64,000 nt of DNA from Halothermothrix sp. (GCA_016841825.1 JAENYK010000003.1:310001-374000); one strand, 5' to 3'. Counted from the first letter of the stretch, positions 25,468-35,373 are shown. The notes: a model not told the origin generated them from the sequence alone. Numbers and translations are program-made.

Positions 25468-25986
25468 TTAATTAGCAGAATTAAAATGAACATCTACGAC
25501 ACAGGAAGTAGATGGTGTGCCATCAATAGTGACTTTCATTTCAAACGACTTACCTTCTAAATCGGCGTAACTGGTAATATCATAGTTATTAGGAGTATCG
25601 TTCAACTCTTCAATCATATCATTAATTGTGTAGTCACCTATTAGGTCAGCTTGAATATCAAAAGTTTGGGAAGGAATACCCTGGAATGCAAAAGGTATAG
25701 AAATTGGGAAAGTATCATCTAATTCATCCCGATAATCATCAGAATCAAAACTATACAGAGTAGCAATCTCCCCAGAATCCAGCTCTCCAGTAATCTCTAC
25801 CAGAACACGATTAATAGTCAAAGCACCCATTCCGGTAACTGAAACAGTAATCGTACCATCAATTTGATCATTACCACTGTAAAAATTCATCGGATTCGGT
25901 TCAATTGTAATATCCATTCCAGCACCACAACCTGCCAGGGTAACACTCAACACCACAATCATCAAGACCAGAAAAAGCTTTTTCAT
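25468..25986 (-). CDS. Predicted lipoprotein of unknown function
   Basis: 172 residues. Signal peptide MKKLFLVLMIVVLSVTLAGC with lipobox LAGC (Cys20), so it should be a membrane-anchored lipoprotein. The mature part is beta-rich with an Ig-like look (EPNPMNFYSGNDQIDGTITV, INRVLVEITGEL), but no family was recognised. GAGGGG lies eight bases ahead of the ATG. Monocistronic by position, followed directly by repeat copy A. Confidence 0.8.
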   Translation of the reverse strand: MKKLFLVLMIVVLSVTLAGCGAGMDITIEPNPMNFYSGNDQIDGTITVSVTGMGALTINRVLVEITGELDSGEIATLYSFDSDDYRDELDDTFPISIPFAFQGIPSQTFDIQADLIGDYTINDMIEELNDTPNNYDITSYADLEGKSFEMKVTIDGTPSTSCVVDVHFNSAN

Positions 25987-26134
25987 TTCACTCACCCCTC
26001 ATTTCAATTTATAATCTTTCCACAGATAATTATGCATTTTTCTATCTTTTTAGAAGCTTCTACCTTTTACTTATTAGATAATAATTCTACATTCTAGTCG
26101 AATATCCTGCTAAATCTTTGAGCGCAATACTTAG

Positions 26135-26184
26135 TATTTCAAAAAGAAACCAGATTTGCGATAAATCACAAATCTGGTTTCTTT
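26135..26184 (-). terminator. Strong terminator after tldE
   Basis: AAAGAAACCAGATTTG and CAAATCTGGTTTCTTT form a 16-base perfect stem around a ten-base loop. On the minus strand TTTTTG follows. It ends the tldD-tldE unit, 15 bases after the stop. Confidence 0.9.
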
Positions 26185-26199
26185 ATAGCATATATTGAA

Positions 26200-27528
26200 T
26201 TAATCCTGACTTCCTGCAACTGTAAGTTCTGGAACCAGAATCGCTGGTGCATATCCATATCCATAGAATACAGCCTGAGTCGCGTGTAACTCATTTCCGA
26301 TCATAGTTACCCGTTTAAACACATCATAAATGTTACCAGAGACCATAGCATCGACTACTTTGCCTTTAATTTCCCCATCTTCTACCAAAAAGCCGCTGCC
26401 AATATTTAATCCAAATTCACCAGCTATGGTATTACCAGTATGACCACCCATAATTCCATTGACAATGATACCCCGCTTGACATTTTTAACCATCTGTTCA
26501 AAGGTATCTTCGCCCGGCAAAAGAATGCAATTACTCACATAGGTAGCGGGTTTAATGTCTATGCCCTTTTCAAAAAGAGTCTTCTTCATACCATTGCCGG
26601 CTACCGCACCTTCTCCATAGATGATTGCGTCATCTAAACCAAAAAGATAATTCTTGAGAACACCTTTTTCCACAATTGATTTTCTTCTGGACACACTACC
26701 TTCATCATCATATGGAGCAGATGCAAAACCCCAGGGATAAGTCGGGTCATCCACTATGGTCACTTGTGGATTAAAGATCTCTTCACCAAGCCGATCATTT
26801 AATGGTGACAGTCCCCGATTTATGGTCTGACCATTAACTCCCACAGCCAATCTCATCAATAGTGGCCAGGATGCACCTGAATTGAAGATGATGTCCATCT
26901 TGCCAGTCTTAACTTTGATCTTCTTTTGAGAGAGCTGATGAAATTTGACAAATCTTTCTAATCTGGCTTGATCAAAACTAAAATGTTTACTATACGTATC
27001 CCAATCACTGAATTCCCTAAAACCATCTTCTGCACGACTGGTTATGCCAATGGTAAAGTTAGTCCGATCATAGCCAACATCCAGACCAGAGGAGTTTAAA
27101 ATTTTAACTCTTTGAATCTCTTTGCCCAGATTTAAGTCATAGTTGAGAGCTGGATCAAGTTTCTTGAGTATCTCAACCATCTCCCAACCCTGTTTTACTA
27201 TATCTTCTACTGTCAATTTAACAACTAGCGGATCACAACACTCAACTTCCGGGCCAGTCTCCCCAGGAAAACAAATCTCTGTCCGATCACCATATTTAGC
27301 AGAAAGTAGTGCCCGTTCTATCAAATCTTCCCGTTCCAGACTGGTAGATGTTGCAAATCCCAGACGTCCATCATTATCAATAATTCGTAAACTATAGCCA
27401 ACAGTTTTCTTTGCATTTACCCGCATCACCTGATCGTTACTAAACTGAACAGGTAAAGCCTCTTCTTCTATCCGATAAATTTCCGCCTGCTGTACCTGAG
27501 TCAAAACATCTTTTAATAATTTTTCCAT
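26200..27528 (-). CDS. tldE: TldE/PmbA-type subunit of TldD-TldE protease
   Basis: 442 residues of the PmbA/TldE family: GYSLRIIDNDGRLGFATSTSL near residue 45, VNGIMGGHTGNTIAGEFGLNI near 350, GEIKGKVVDAMVSGNIYDVF near the C terminus. It lacks the zinc-binding HExxxH, as usual for TldE, and pairs with TldD to form a tunnel protease that degrades unfolded or microcin-type peptides. It starts a few bases after tldD stops, with AGGAGG overlapping the tldD end. Confidence 0.93.
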   Translation of the reverse strand: MEKLLKDVLTQVQQAEIYRIEEEALPVQFSNDQVMRVNAKKTVGYSLRIIDNDGRLGFATSTSLEREDLIERALLSAKYGDRTEICFPGETGPEVECCDPLVVKLTVEDIVKQGWEMVEILKKLDPALNYDLNLGKEIQRVKILNSSGLDVGYDRTNFTIGITSRAEDGFREFSDWDTYSKHFSFDQARLERFVKFHQLSQKKIKVKTGKMDIIFNSGASWPLLMRLAVGVNGQTINRGLSPLNDRLGEEIFNPQVTIVDDPTYPWGFASAPYDDEGSVSRRKSIVEKGVLKNYLFGLDDAIIYGEGAVAGNGMKKTLFEKGIDIKPATYVSNCILLPGEDTFEQMVKNVKRGIIVNGIMGGHTGNTIAGEFGLNIGSGFLVEDGEIKGKVVDAMVSGNIYDVFKRVTMIGNELHATQAVFYGYGYAPAILVPELTVAGSQD

Positions 27529-27531
27529 AGT

Positions 27532-28893
27532 TTACTTACCTCCTATGGTGATATTATCAATCTTAATGTGGGGAGCACCATGACCTGATGTGTTTAGAAT
27601 CTGCCCAGCCTTACCACAACCTCCAGTTCTGGAGAAAGTAAGGTCGTTACCAATAGCACTGATATTGGCTAAAGTCTCAAAAAGATTGCAGTTAATCACT
27701 AAATCTCTAACCATCTCTTTAATCTGACCATCTTTAATCCGATAACCATATTGCGCTGCTAATGTAAAGGAATTACCTGAAGTCTGTCCTCCAGCCGCTC
27801 CTACCAGATATAGGCCATCTTTAATTGATGCCACCATCTCATCAAAAGTAGATTCACCCTGTTCTATATAGATATTAGACATCCGAACTACCGGAGCAAA
27901 AGAATAGTCTTTAGCCCGACAATTTCCAGACAGTTCTTCATCCATTTTACCTGCAGTCTCCCGTGAATGTAATCTTCCAGTAAGAATCCCATCTGTAATC
28001 AGGCATGTTTTCTCTGCCTTAACCCCTTCATCATCATAGATAATGGAACCAGGATGACCAACTAAACCACCATCATCAATTACATTGAGAATCGGTTTTC
28101 CAAAAACCCGACCCAATTTCATAGTCTCCCTCAATTGAGGGCTATCTGCAACACCATCAGCTTCACTGAGATGGCCAAACGCCTCATGAATAAATACACC
28201 GGCAGCTCCTGGATCAAAAATAACCGGATAATTACCTGCTTTAATTGGTTCTGCCTTGGACAGGATCAAAGCTTTTTCTACAGTTTCCAAAACCTTATCT
28301 TCTTTATCTAAAAGACTTTCATATCCATGAGTTCCTCCCAGAGCCAGACTAACTCTCTGAGTACCACCTTCACCTTTGACGAACACAGCCAGATTGATTC
28401 CACAGATCAACTCTTCCTGGTCAATAAATGTTCCTTCATTATTTGCAAAATACTTGTGGCTGGACACTTCATAATACTTGGCCTGAGTTGTTACGATTCC
28501 ATCCTGACTCAAGGCCAATCTGTTATATTTGTTTAATAATTCCCGCTTCTCTTCTAAAGAGATAGTTCTTGGATCCATCTTTGGACTAATAACAATTTTG
28601 TCTTCCACTACTGGAGCCTTGGCCAACTCATAGACCTGATTCCGATATTGGCTTGCTATCCTGGCACTCTTGACGGCTTTACTTACTGCCAACTCCAACT
28701 CATTTAGATCATTAAAAGAAAAGTGACCCCATGCGCCCTGATAAAAACCTCTGGCATGACCACCTACTTTTTTGTTCACAGAGATATCGATCAGCTGCTC
28801 TCCCTGATACATAATTAAGCTACTCTGCAATTCTTCAAACCGTACATCCTGATATCCTGTATTGGTAAAGCCAGCACTTAACCGTTCCTTCAT
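27532..28893 (-). CDS. tldD: TldD, catalytic subunit of TldD-TldE metalloprotease
   Basis: 453 residues from the ATG at 28893 (MKERLSAGFTNTGYQDVRFEE), which has GAGGAGGGG upstream; a 56-codon in-frame extension would start in the promoter region and is rejected. The active-site motif HEAFGHLSEAD (HExxxH) lies near residue 240. VSVNKKVGGHARGFY-like and GGCGKAGQILNTSGHGAP blocks fit TldD. It pairs with the tldE gene four bases downstream. The substrate here is unknown; no RiPP precursor or maturase genes are nearby. Confidence 0.94.
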   Translation of the reverse strand: MKERLSAGFTNTGYQDVRFEELQSSLIMYQGEQLIDISVNKKVGGHARGFYQGAWGHFSFNDLNELELAVSKAVKSARIASQYRNQVYELAKAPVVEDKIVISPKMDPRTISLEEKRELLNKYNRLALSQDGIVTTQAKYYEVSSHKYFANNEGTFIDQEELICGINLAVFVKGEGGTQRVSLALGGTHGYESLLDKEDKVLETVEKALILSKAEPIKAGNYPVIFDPGAAGVFIHEAFGHLSEADGVADSPQLRETMKLGRVFGKPILNVIDDGGLVGHPGSIIYDDEGVKAEKTCLITDGILTGRLHSRETAGKMDEELSGNCRAKDYSFAPVVRMSNIYIEQGESTFDEMVASIKDGLYLVGAAGGQTSGNSFTLAAQYGYRIKDGQIKEMVRDLVINCNLFETLANISAIGNDLTFSRTGGCGKAGQILNTSGHGAPHIKIDNITIGGK

Positions 28894-28962
28894 AGAACTC
28901 CCCTCCTCATAAAATTGTTTTAATCGTTTATAGTGTATTTCACCATATAATGGGGAAATTCC

Positions 28963-28995
28963 TTCGTTATACGAAATTTTTTTAAAAAATGTCAC
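28963..28995 (-). promoter_or_regulatory. tldD promoter with overlapping palindrome
   Basis: Minus strand GTGACA (28995-28990), 18-base spacer, TATAAC (28971-28966), each 5 of 6. TTCGT-TAT-ACGAA (28963-28975) is a palindrome centred on the -10, a possible operator. Confidence 0.55.
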
Positions 28996-29002
28996 CCATA
29001 AT

Positions 29003-29035
29003 TGAAAAAAAGCCCCACTGAACAGCAGGGCTTTA
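29003..29035 (-). terminator. Terminator after ridA
   Basis: AAAGCCCTGCTG...CAGTGGGGCTTT hairpin on the minus strand followed by seven T, 20 bases after the ridA stop. Confidence 0.85.
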
Positions 29036-29054
29036 AAACATGCATAAGAATTGG

Positions 29055-29435
29055 TTAACAATACGCAATAGCTTCAATCTCAATTAACACATCTTTAGGT
29101 AAACGTGCTACTTCGACACAAGAACGGGCAGGAAATGTTCCTTCTAAAAATTCAGCATAGATCTCATTAATTTTTGAAAAATCGTTCATATCCTTAATGA
29201 AAATAGTACATTTAATGACCTTTTTTAGAGATGATCCCGCTTCTTCCAGAATACTTTTTAAATTCTCCAGACATTGGCGAGTCTGCTGCTGAACATCATC
29301 GCTGATCAAATTTCCATCTTTGGTAAATGGAATCTGACCACTGGTATATACCATATTGTCATATCTGACAGCCTGAGAATATGGACCAATAGCTGCTGGA
29401 GCATTAGAACTGGTTACTTTAATCTTTTCACTCAT
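29055..29435 (-). CDS. ridA: RidA/YjgF/UK114-family imine deaminase
   Basis: 126 residues. AIGPYSQAVRYDNMVYTSGQIP near residue 15, the catalytic Arg region FPARSCVEVARLPKDVLIEIEAIA, and the length all match RidA, a trimeric enzyme that hydrolyses reactive enamine/imine intermediates from PLP enzymes. GGAGGAACC precedes the ATG. Own terminator downstream. Confidence 0.95.
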   Translation of the reverse strand: MSEKIKVTSSNAPAAIGPYSQAVRYDNMVYTSGQIPFTKDGNLISDDVQQQTRQCLENLKSILEEAGSSLKKVIKCTIFIKDMNDFSKINEIYAEFLEGTFPARSCVEVARLPKDVLIEIEAIAYC

Positions 29436-29556
29436 TTTGGTTCCTCCTTGATTACCGATTTAGTTTTACTAACATGTATACTTTTATATATCACTGACAT
29501 ATTCCTGCCTTTTGACAGAAATTTTTTCCTTCATTTTAAAAATCTATCATATTAAC

Positions 29557-31635
29557 CTAATTACCAAAGATAGGGTTAGCAAAATCCTCTGCAACTTCTG
29601 GTGTCAGAGTCTCTATTGTTACCTCTTCCAACTGATAATAATTAATTAAAATCTCTCTGGCCACTTCAATGGCTTCTTTGCTACCTTTACTTGAATTTTC
29701 GATTCCTATTAAAAGTAGAAATGTCGGATCGCTTACTGGAGTATAACAGACAAACCATCCTGTCTCCTGATCATTACCTACCTGGGCCGTACCCGTCTTT
29801 CCAGCCAATTCCAGACCTGAAATAGCTGCACTATGAGCAAAAGCTTCCGGATCCTGAATAGTCAAAGCCAGAATATCTTTAAGCAAACCAAAATGTTCTA
29901 TTGTAGCAATATTATCCTTCCAGATCACCCCCCGCTCTTCACTGGTCAAGAGAACGGGTTGACGAAGTTTACCATCTGTAGCCAGAGCTGAATAGATCAT
30001 AGCCATATGCAGTGGAGTAACCAAAACCTGACCCTGCCCATAACCGGTATCAGCCAATGTAATCGCATTGGGGATAAATTGTTTTGTCGCTAACTGAGAT
30101 AGCTCCACTTCTAAAGTAAAAGGAATCGGCTCAGAAAAACCTAATCTCTTCGCCATTGTAAATAATGGTTCACTCCCCATTTGATAAGCCAGTTGAGCAA
30201 AATAAATGTTATCAGACCATTTCATAGCAGCGGATAAATCTACAGGCCCTTCCGGTCGAGAGACCCTGCGAACACTATAACTTCCCCACCCGGCTTCAGC
30301 TCGCCAGGTATCTTCCGGAATAGAAACTTTATTCGTTGGATCATATTCTGGATACAGTTCCAGAGCGGTTAAGGCAGTGATTGGCTTAAATATTGAACCC
30401 GGAATATATCTGCTCTGGATAGGACGATTAATCAGCGGATTACCCGGATCATTTAACAATTGATTAATCTTTTGCGAAGAACTCCCCAGAGTAAATTCAT
30501 TGGCATCAAATCCCGGAAAACTCGCCAGAGCCAATACTTCTCCAGTATTTGGAACCATAGCTACCGCTATACCCTGACGATCCCCCATAGCTCTCTCAAT
30601 AATCTTCTGTAACGTACTATCTATCGTCAAAAAGACATCTCCACCGTGCATTGGTCTGGTAAATTTAACTAAAGCTTGCTCGTTATCTGACTGATCAACA
30701 ATTCGGATCATATATCCTGGTTTTCCTGCCAGATAATTTTCCTCTCTTTTTTCTAAACCAGTACGTCCTATTAGATCTCCCACGACATAACCATCAGTCT
30801 TCCACTGGGCTAATTCCTTACTGTTAATCTCACCCAGATACCCAATAGTCGGTGCCAGGCTCACAGGTGTGGTATAGATCCTACCTTCCTGACTGGAAGC
30901 TAACATACCGGGAATGCTCATAAAATCGTTCTTCTTCGCTGACCATTCTTCTGCGGTAATTGAACGTAAAGGCACAAATAAATTGGGTTGTACCCATTTT
31001 TGATGTAACTCCTGCTCTATCCTTTGGGAAGAAAGTCCCAACAGATTTGCCATCAGATAAATTGTCTCATCCCAATTTAACATCTTACCCGGAACCAATC
31101 CGATCTGATAAATCTTCCCGGGGCCAGCCAACTGCTTTCCACCTCGATCAAAGATATTCCCTCGATTAGCTGAAGTTCTACTTACCTCCACCTGGTAAGA
31201 GAGATCGGTTAACTGAGGCAAAATATTAGTCGGCTGCCAATCAACTCGCCAGGCTTTCTCTTCATATACCATCTGTAATGTCTGATTCATTCCAATTTCG
31301 TCCACTGTCCAGGTTAACATGCTACCATTAATTGGAATGTCAACCCGATTATCTTCAACCGGCCATTCTTCGCCTTCAGCTAAAGTCTGCATCTCCAACT
31401 CCAACTTTAGATTACCAACCTTTTGATAGATATCCTGATATATAGCAGCAAAATCCTGTTCACTGATCCGCTGTTTTGCTTCCACAGTTAACAACTGATA
31501 CATCTCAGCATATTGCCCAGCCGAGAGATAATTGAGAAATGTCTGCACAGTTTCGTCCGGAGTAGGTCTAGAACAGCCGGTAATCAAAAATATCAGGAAT
31601 ATTGATAAGATTACCAGGTTAAATTGCTTTTTCAC
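29557..31635 (-). CDS. Class-B penicillin-binding protein, lipoprotein-type with NTF2-like N domain
   Basis: About 692 residues. An N-terminal hydrophobic segment ends in LITGC (lipobox). A MecA-N/NTF2-like domain (~25-135: DETVQTFLNYLSAGQYAEMYQLL), a PBP dimerisation domain beginning RGNIFDRGGKQLAG, and a transpeptidase domain follow. Active-site motifs are SIFK (Ser-x-x-Lys, ~415), SDN (in KWSDNIYFAQ) and KTG (in ELAGKTGTAQV). It cross-links peptidoglycan; the MecA-like layout is common in Bacillota and does not by itself mean beta-lactam resistance. Two GTGs are possible; that at 31635 has better spacing from GAGGAGG. Confidence 0.9.
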   Translation of the reverse strand: MKKQFNLVILSIFLIFLITGCSRPTPDETVQTFLNYLSAGQYAEMYQLLTVEAKQRISEQDFAAIYQDIYQKVGNLKLELEMQTLAEGEEWPVEDNRVDIPINGSMLTWTVDEIGMNQTLQMVYEEKAWRVDWQPTNILPQLTDLSYQVEVSRTSANRGNIFDRGGKQLAGPGKIYQIGLVPGKMLNWDETIYLMANLLGLSSQRIEQELHQKWVQPNLFVPLRSITAEEWSAKKNDFMSIPGMLASSQEGRIYTTPVSLAPTIGYLGEINSKELAQWKTDGYVVGDLIGRTGLEKREENYLAGKPGYMIRIVDQSDNEQALVKFTRPMHGGDVFLTIDSTLQKIIERAMGDRQGIAVAMVPNTGEVLALASFPGFDANEFTLGSSSQKINQLLNDPGNPLINRPIQSRYIPGSIFKPITALTALELYPEYDPTNKVSIPEDTWRAEAGWGSYSVRRVSRPEGPVDLSAAMKWSDNIYFAQLAYQMGSEPLFTMAKRLGFSEPIPFTLEVELSQLATKQFIPNAITLADTGYGQGQVLVTPLHMAMIYSALATDGKLRQPVLLTSEERGVIWKDNIATIEHFGLLKDILALTIQDPEAFAHSAAISGLELAGKTGTAQVGNDQETGWFVCYTPVSDPTFLLLIGIENSSKGSKEAIEVAREILINYYQLEEVTIETLTPEVAEDFANPIFGN

Positions 31636-31689
31636 TTTACTCACCTCCTCAAATAACGTTTATCAACATTAGATCCTCACTGTGTTTTA

Positions 31690-33846
31690 TTAATAAATCT
31701 TTTCAAGAGTGATCCCTTGATAGAAGTGTTTTAATATCTCCTCATAAGTACTCCCCTCTAAAGCCAGACCCTTCATTCCCCATTGACTCAGACCCACACC
31801 ATGTCCCATACCACCACCGTAAATTTTGACCTTTTCGATCTCATTTTGTAGATTACGAATAATCTCAAAAGCAGCAAAGGCACTGGGGAGAATTGGATAA
31901 TTGATCACTTCTCCTCCATCATGGGTCTGAATAATAACCTCATCTGTCGAACCTGTCTCTTCCTGGTTAGGTCTGAGCACATATCGAATGTTATATTCTT
32001 TCATTACCCGATACGTTCCATAGCTTCCTACAATATCCAAAATCATTATGTTTCCTCCAGCTCCACGTTGTACTACTCGTAAATCCTGCAGTTGACCAAT
32101 GGTGAAACCTGTATCATCTGGATTGAGATTATAACCCTGCAGACATCTGACAAAATCTGTTCCCTGAATAGTATCGGCTTTCTTTCGCAAAGGCAGGTTC
32201 TGATTAATCGTATTCTCTAACTCCTCCCTGGTCAATTCAATCATCCAACGGTAATATGGTGAACTGGAATCATACCCCCCGGTAGATTGATTTTTGAAAA
32301 AAGCCAGGGCTTTAGCTTCAGTGTCCAAATTTAAAGTAGGGTTATATGGAACCAATGAAATTGAGCGCAAGTAAGGAACACTAATACCCGGAAAATGATT
32401 ATCGAGATAACTATGCCAGACTTCTTCATTATTAGCGGTAAAACCGGGTGATGTGGAGAAATACACAGCATCAATAACCTGACCACTATGTAAAGCAACA
32501 ACACCCTCAGTCTCAGCAATAGCTTCATTGATTTCTGGAACTTCAACAATATTATTATAAATCTGGGATGCGGTACTATCATCCACATGGGCAGAGTAGT
32601 CTTTAAATTTTCCCCTATTTATCTGAGTAATGGCATAAGAACGGGCAGCAATAGCTTGAACCTTGAAGGTCTCTTTAGGCCAACTGGAGGGAATCTGACC
32701 GGGAACAACTTTACGCAGATACATCTCCAACGGCAGCTCATTAACCAGATTGAGATAACCGGTCTTCTCAGATGGGAAGATCTCCAAAACCCCGGCATAG
32801 ACCGGTACATTTCCTCTTCGTGGTGAACTCAGAAGGGGATCAAAGCAAATTGTGTGACTATAATAAGATTTTAAATAGACCCTACCAGCGATTAATCTGG
32901 TAACCTTTCCATTCTGAGTAATGAATCTGACCTGACCATCCTGATTTGTGAAGGTGATAACTTCGTTCTTTTCAGCTACCAGTTCTGTCTCTTCCACTCC
33001 GTCCTTGAAGACAACAATCTTAAAAGGTTGAGTCGCTTTAATCTGAATCTCTGAAAAGTCATAGGATTTACTACCACCCAATTGATCCAGTTCCTGGCTT
33101 AAAAGCACCCGAATCCGGGATGGAGAGTACCCGGCAGTCGAAACAACGGTTTTCACTTGCCCTGTTTGATCAAAGAATAATTTGACCTCAGCCATCCCAA
33201 GAACAATCCTGGATAGACTAACCGGTTGAATCTCTTCTCCGCTGAGAACAAAAGCCTGTACATCTTTCGCCAGATGAAAAATACCACCATTTTCATCTAA
33301 GATGAGTTGGCTATCCTTTATATCTATGGCTTTATCCACTATTTTCGGATTACTGCCAACTATGTATCTCTCCTCTAAAAGAAGTACCTGTTGACCTTCT
33401 CTGCGGGTATGCAATAATTGATAACAGATGTAGGTCATCTCATACCCGGTTAGATGGTCCTGATCTTTCTTAGTCAAATCTGGAGTTAAGTCTCTGACCT
33501 TAGAATAACTGGAATCCCTACTATAACCCATAAAGATTCCCGCAATAGTTAAAGCCTCCTGGTAACTAATCGGCGTCTCAGGTAATGTCACCTGGCTGGT
33601 CAGATTAACCAGAACATCACTTCCTCTCCCATTGACCAGATCTTCTAAATATGTAACAAATTGTAGAGATGTCACCTCTTTGTTTAAATCCATCCCTGTA
33701 GATAAAACCTGCAATTGAGTCAGGAATTCTGCTTCCTTAACGTAAGTGGTAAGAATTGCTCCATTTACCGGCACAGCACCCAATATTAGAATAAATAGTA
33801 ATGATAGAATAATGCCGACATTGACTGTTTTTAATTGGATTGACAT
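31690..33846 (-). CDS. SpoIID/LytB-domain protein
   Basis: 718 residues with an N-terminal signal segment (~10-29). Residues ~30-330 are unassigned beta-rich sequence. The SpoIID domain begins near 350 (YLNLVNELPLEMYLRKVVPG; FKVQAIAARSYAITQINRG) and ends with GGGMGHGVGLSQWGMKGLAL. SpoIID is a lytic transglycosylase acting on wall glycan during engulfment; paralogues occur in non-sporulating lineages, so sporulation is not proven. It is followed by the PBP gene after 54 bases, suggesting shared wall remodelling. Confidence 0.88.
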   Translation of the reverse strand: MSIQLKTVNVGIILSLLFILILGAVPVNGAILTTYVKEAEFLTQLQVLSTGMDLNKEVTSLQFVTYLEDLVNGRGSDVLVNLTSQVTLPETPISYQEALTIAGIFMGYSRDSSYSKVRDLTPDLTKKDQDHLTGYEMTYICYQLLHTRREGQQVLLLEERYIVGSNPKIVDKAIDIKDSQLILDENGGIFHLAKDVQAFVLSGEEIQPVSLSRIVLGMAEVKLFFDQTGQVKTVVSTAGYSPSRIRVLLSQELDQLGGSKSYDFSEIQIKATQPFKIVVFKDGVEETELVAEKNEVITFTNQDGQVRFITQNGKVTRLIAGRVYLKSYYSHTICFDPLLSSPRRGNVPVYAGVLEIFPSEKTGYLNLVNELPLEMYLRKVVPGQIPSSWPKETFKVQAIAARSYAITQINRGKFKDYSAHVDDSTASQIYNNIVEVPEINEAIAETEGVVALHSGQVIDAVYFSTSPGFTANNEEVWHSYLDNHFPGISVPYLRSISLVPYNPTLNLDTEAKALAFFKNQSTGGYDSSSPYYRWMIELTREELENTINQNLPLRKKADTIQGTDFVRCLQGYNLNPDDTGFTIGQLQDLRVVQRGAGGNIMILDIVGSYGTYRVMKEYNIRYVLRPNQEETGSTDEVIIQTHDGGEVINYPILPSAFAAFEIIRNLQNEIEKVKIYGGGMGHGVGLSQWGMKGLALEGSTYEEILKHFYQGITLEKIY

Positions 33847-34009
33847 CTTTAATCCTTCCTTTCCCTAATTAGAATATTATTTCTGAGCAATTAGCTTGTA
33901 TCCTAATCACAAGCAATACTTTCCTATTACTAAGATTAACTTCCACACTTTTTGCAGTTATCCTCCAATTTCTGATAATGTTTTCGCTTTAGTTAACCTT
34001 TGAATCTAA

Positions 34010-34053
34010 AGAAATTTACACAAAAATGACCCTAACCTGGAATTGGTAGGGCC
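34010..34053 (-). terminator. Probable terminator after 85-residue gene
   Basis: Minus strand GGCCCTACC...GGTTAGGGTC (one bulge, one G-T pair) followed by ATTTTTGTG, seven bases after the gene. Confidence 0.6.
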
Positions 34054-34059
34054 ATAGAC

Positions 34060-34317
34060 TCACCTTTGTGTCTTTCGCTCATATTCATCCAGAACATTGC
34101 GGACAATCTTCTGGATATCACGGTGAATATTATCTTCAAAGTTTTTGATCGTATCTTCTTTTAGCATATCAATCTTCTTCTCAAAAAGAGATGTATTTAC
34201 TTTTACTTTAGGTATTGATAAATTTTTTTTAGAAACTGATGAATTACTTCCTGAAACCTGGGGGCTTACATCACCGCGAGCCTTATCACGTTCTGGTAGC
34301 GGGAAAAAAACTGCCAT
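34060..34317 (-). CDS. Small protein of unknown function
   Basis: 85 residues, MAVFFPLPERDKARG at the start, a Ser-rich low-complexity middle, and a charged helical C-terminal half (FEKKIDMLKEDTIKNFEDNI) that could form a coiled coil. No family recognised. GGAGGG lies seven bases upstream, which supports expression. It starts 21 bases after the membrane GAF-like gene and shares its transcript, so the two may interact. Confidence 0.65.
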   Translation of the reverse strand: MAVFFPLPERDKARGDVSPQVSGSNSSVSKKNLSIPKVKVNTSLFEKKIDMLKEDTIKNFEDNIHRDIQKIVRNVLDEYERKTQR

Positions 34318-34338
34318 CTTTAACCCTCCTTTAAAGTA

Positions 34339-35373
34339 TCATAAACTCAAATCTGCGGGTGGTTTTAATGGAAAACCCTCAAGATTATACATACCTATCA
34401 AAATATCCTTGAGGTTCATCCGTGCCAGAGCAACACCAAAATATTGACAGAGTAAACCCAAAATATTAAGGTCCATTCCTGAAAAAACTGGTCTTTCATC
34501 CCTAGTATATGCCAGGATGATTCCGAGTATTTCACCATTCATTAACACTATCGGAGAACCAATGATACTATGAATGACATCACTCTCAAATTCTGTGACT
34601 ATATTAGCATACTGCTGCTCCAGATCATTAAAGAATCCAGATTTTTTAAGAGTATTGAGGTCAGCTAAAAATTCTCTGACTTTTAAAGTGTCAACTGGAC
34701 TCATCCCCAGCAGATCATAACCATAAGCCCTCCCCTCAATTATAAAATAAAATGCATAACGAATATTTGCAGGCTTATAACACAATAATTCCTTAAAATA
34801 GATCAAAAGATGCTTAAAGGCTTTGGGAAAGTCTAACTCCCGTTCGCTTAAAGCCTTGCCGAACTCCTGTAATTTCTCCAGATAATAACTCTGTTGATCC
34901 ATAATCTTCTCAAAAGCTTCATTCTGTTCGACGAACAACTCTTCAAATTTGTCATTGGCATGTTCGAGGATCTCCTGAGACTCATCTTTGACCTGTTCTG
35001 CTATTCGCGCCATCTGAATTCGATAATGTTCAACTGCCTCTGATGATGTATTACTGGCAATATCCTGCTCCATGTCTATCTTATAATTACCCAGACTAAT
35101 AGTTACTCGATGGATTTTGGCAAAGAGAAGATACAAAAAAATCATAAACACAAAGATTGGAACAGAATAAAAAATGGTGATTTTGAACATTGAGACAATC
35201 TCCAGTGAATCAAAGATAGCCTGGAAAAAACCAGAAGATTGAGTAGATGAGTCAGGTGTAGCAGCAACTTCCTGAACCACCTTCCTGGTCAACAACAGAT
35301 AGATAATAGTAAAACTAAGTACAGCACAGGGGATTATAATCTGACCAACAAAATCAAAAACCTTTCTCTTCAT
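34339..35373 (-). CDS. Membrane protein with coiled coil and GAF-like domain
   Basis: 344 residues. Two transmembrane segments (~9-28 and ~65-87) enclose a ~35-residue external loop. A long Glu/Gln-rich coiled coil (~110-175: HYRIQMARIAEQVKDESQEI) leads to a C-terminal domain (~190-330; SDVIHSIIGSPIVLMNGEI, LGIILAYTRDERPVFSGMDL) that looks like GAF. There is no kinase, GGDEF or methyl-acceptor module, so output is probably by protein contact. Family not recognised. Confidence 0.7.
   Translation of the reverse strand: MKRKVFDFVGQIIIPCAVLSFTIIYLLLTRKVVQEVAATPDSSTQSSGFFQAIFDSLEIVSMFKITIFYSVPIFVFMIFLYLLFAKIHRVTISLGNYKIDMEQDIASNTSSEAVEHYRIQMARIAEQVKDESQEILEHANDKFEELFVEQNEAFEKIMDQQSYYLEKLQEFGKALSERELDFPKAFKHLLIYFKELLCYKPANIRYAFYFIIEGRAYGYDLLGMSPVDTLKVREFLADLNTLKKSGFFNDLEQQYANIVTEFESDVIHSIIGSPIVLMNGEILGIILAYTRDERPVFSGMDLNILGLLCQYFGVALARMNLKDILIGMYNLEGFPLKPPADLSL

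Noticed and set aside
28894-29061. 56-residue upstream extension of TldD
   Set aside because: It would run through the predicted promoter and part of the ridA terminator, and it lacks a ribosome binding site.
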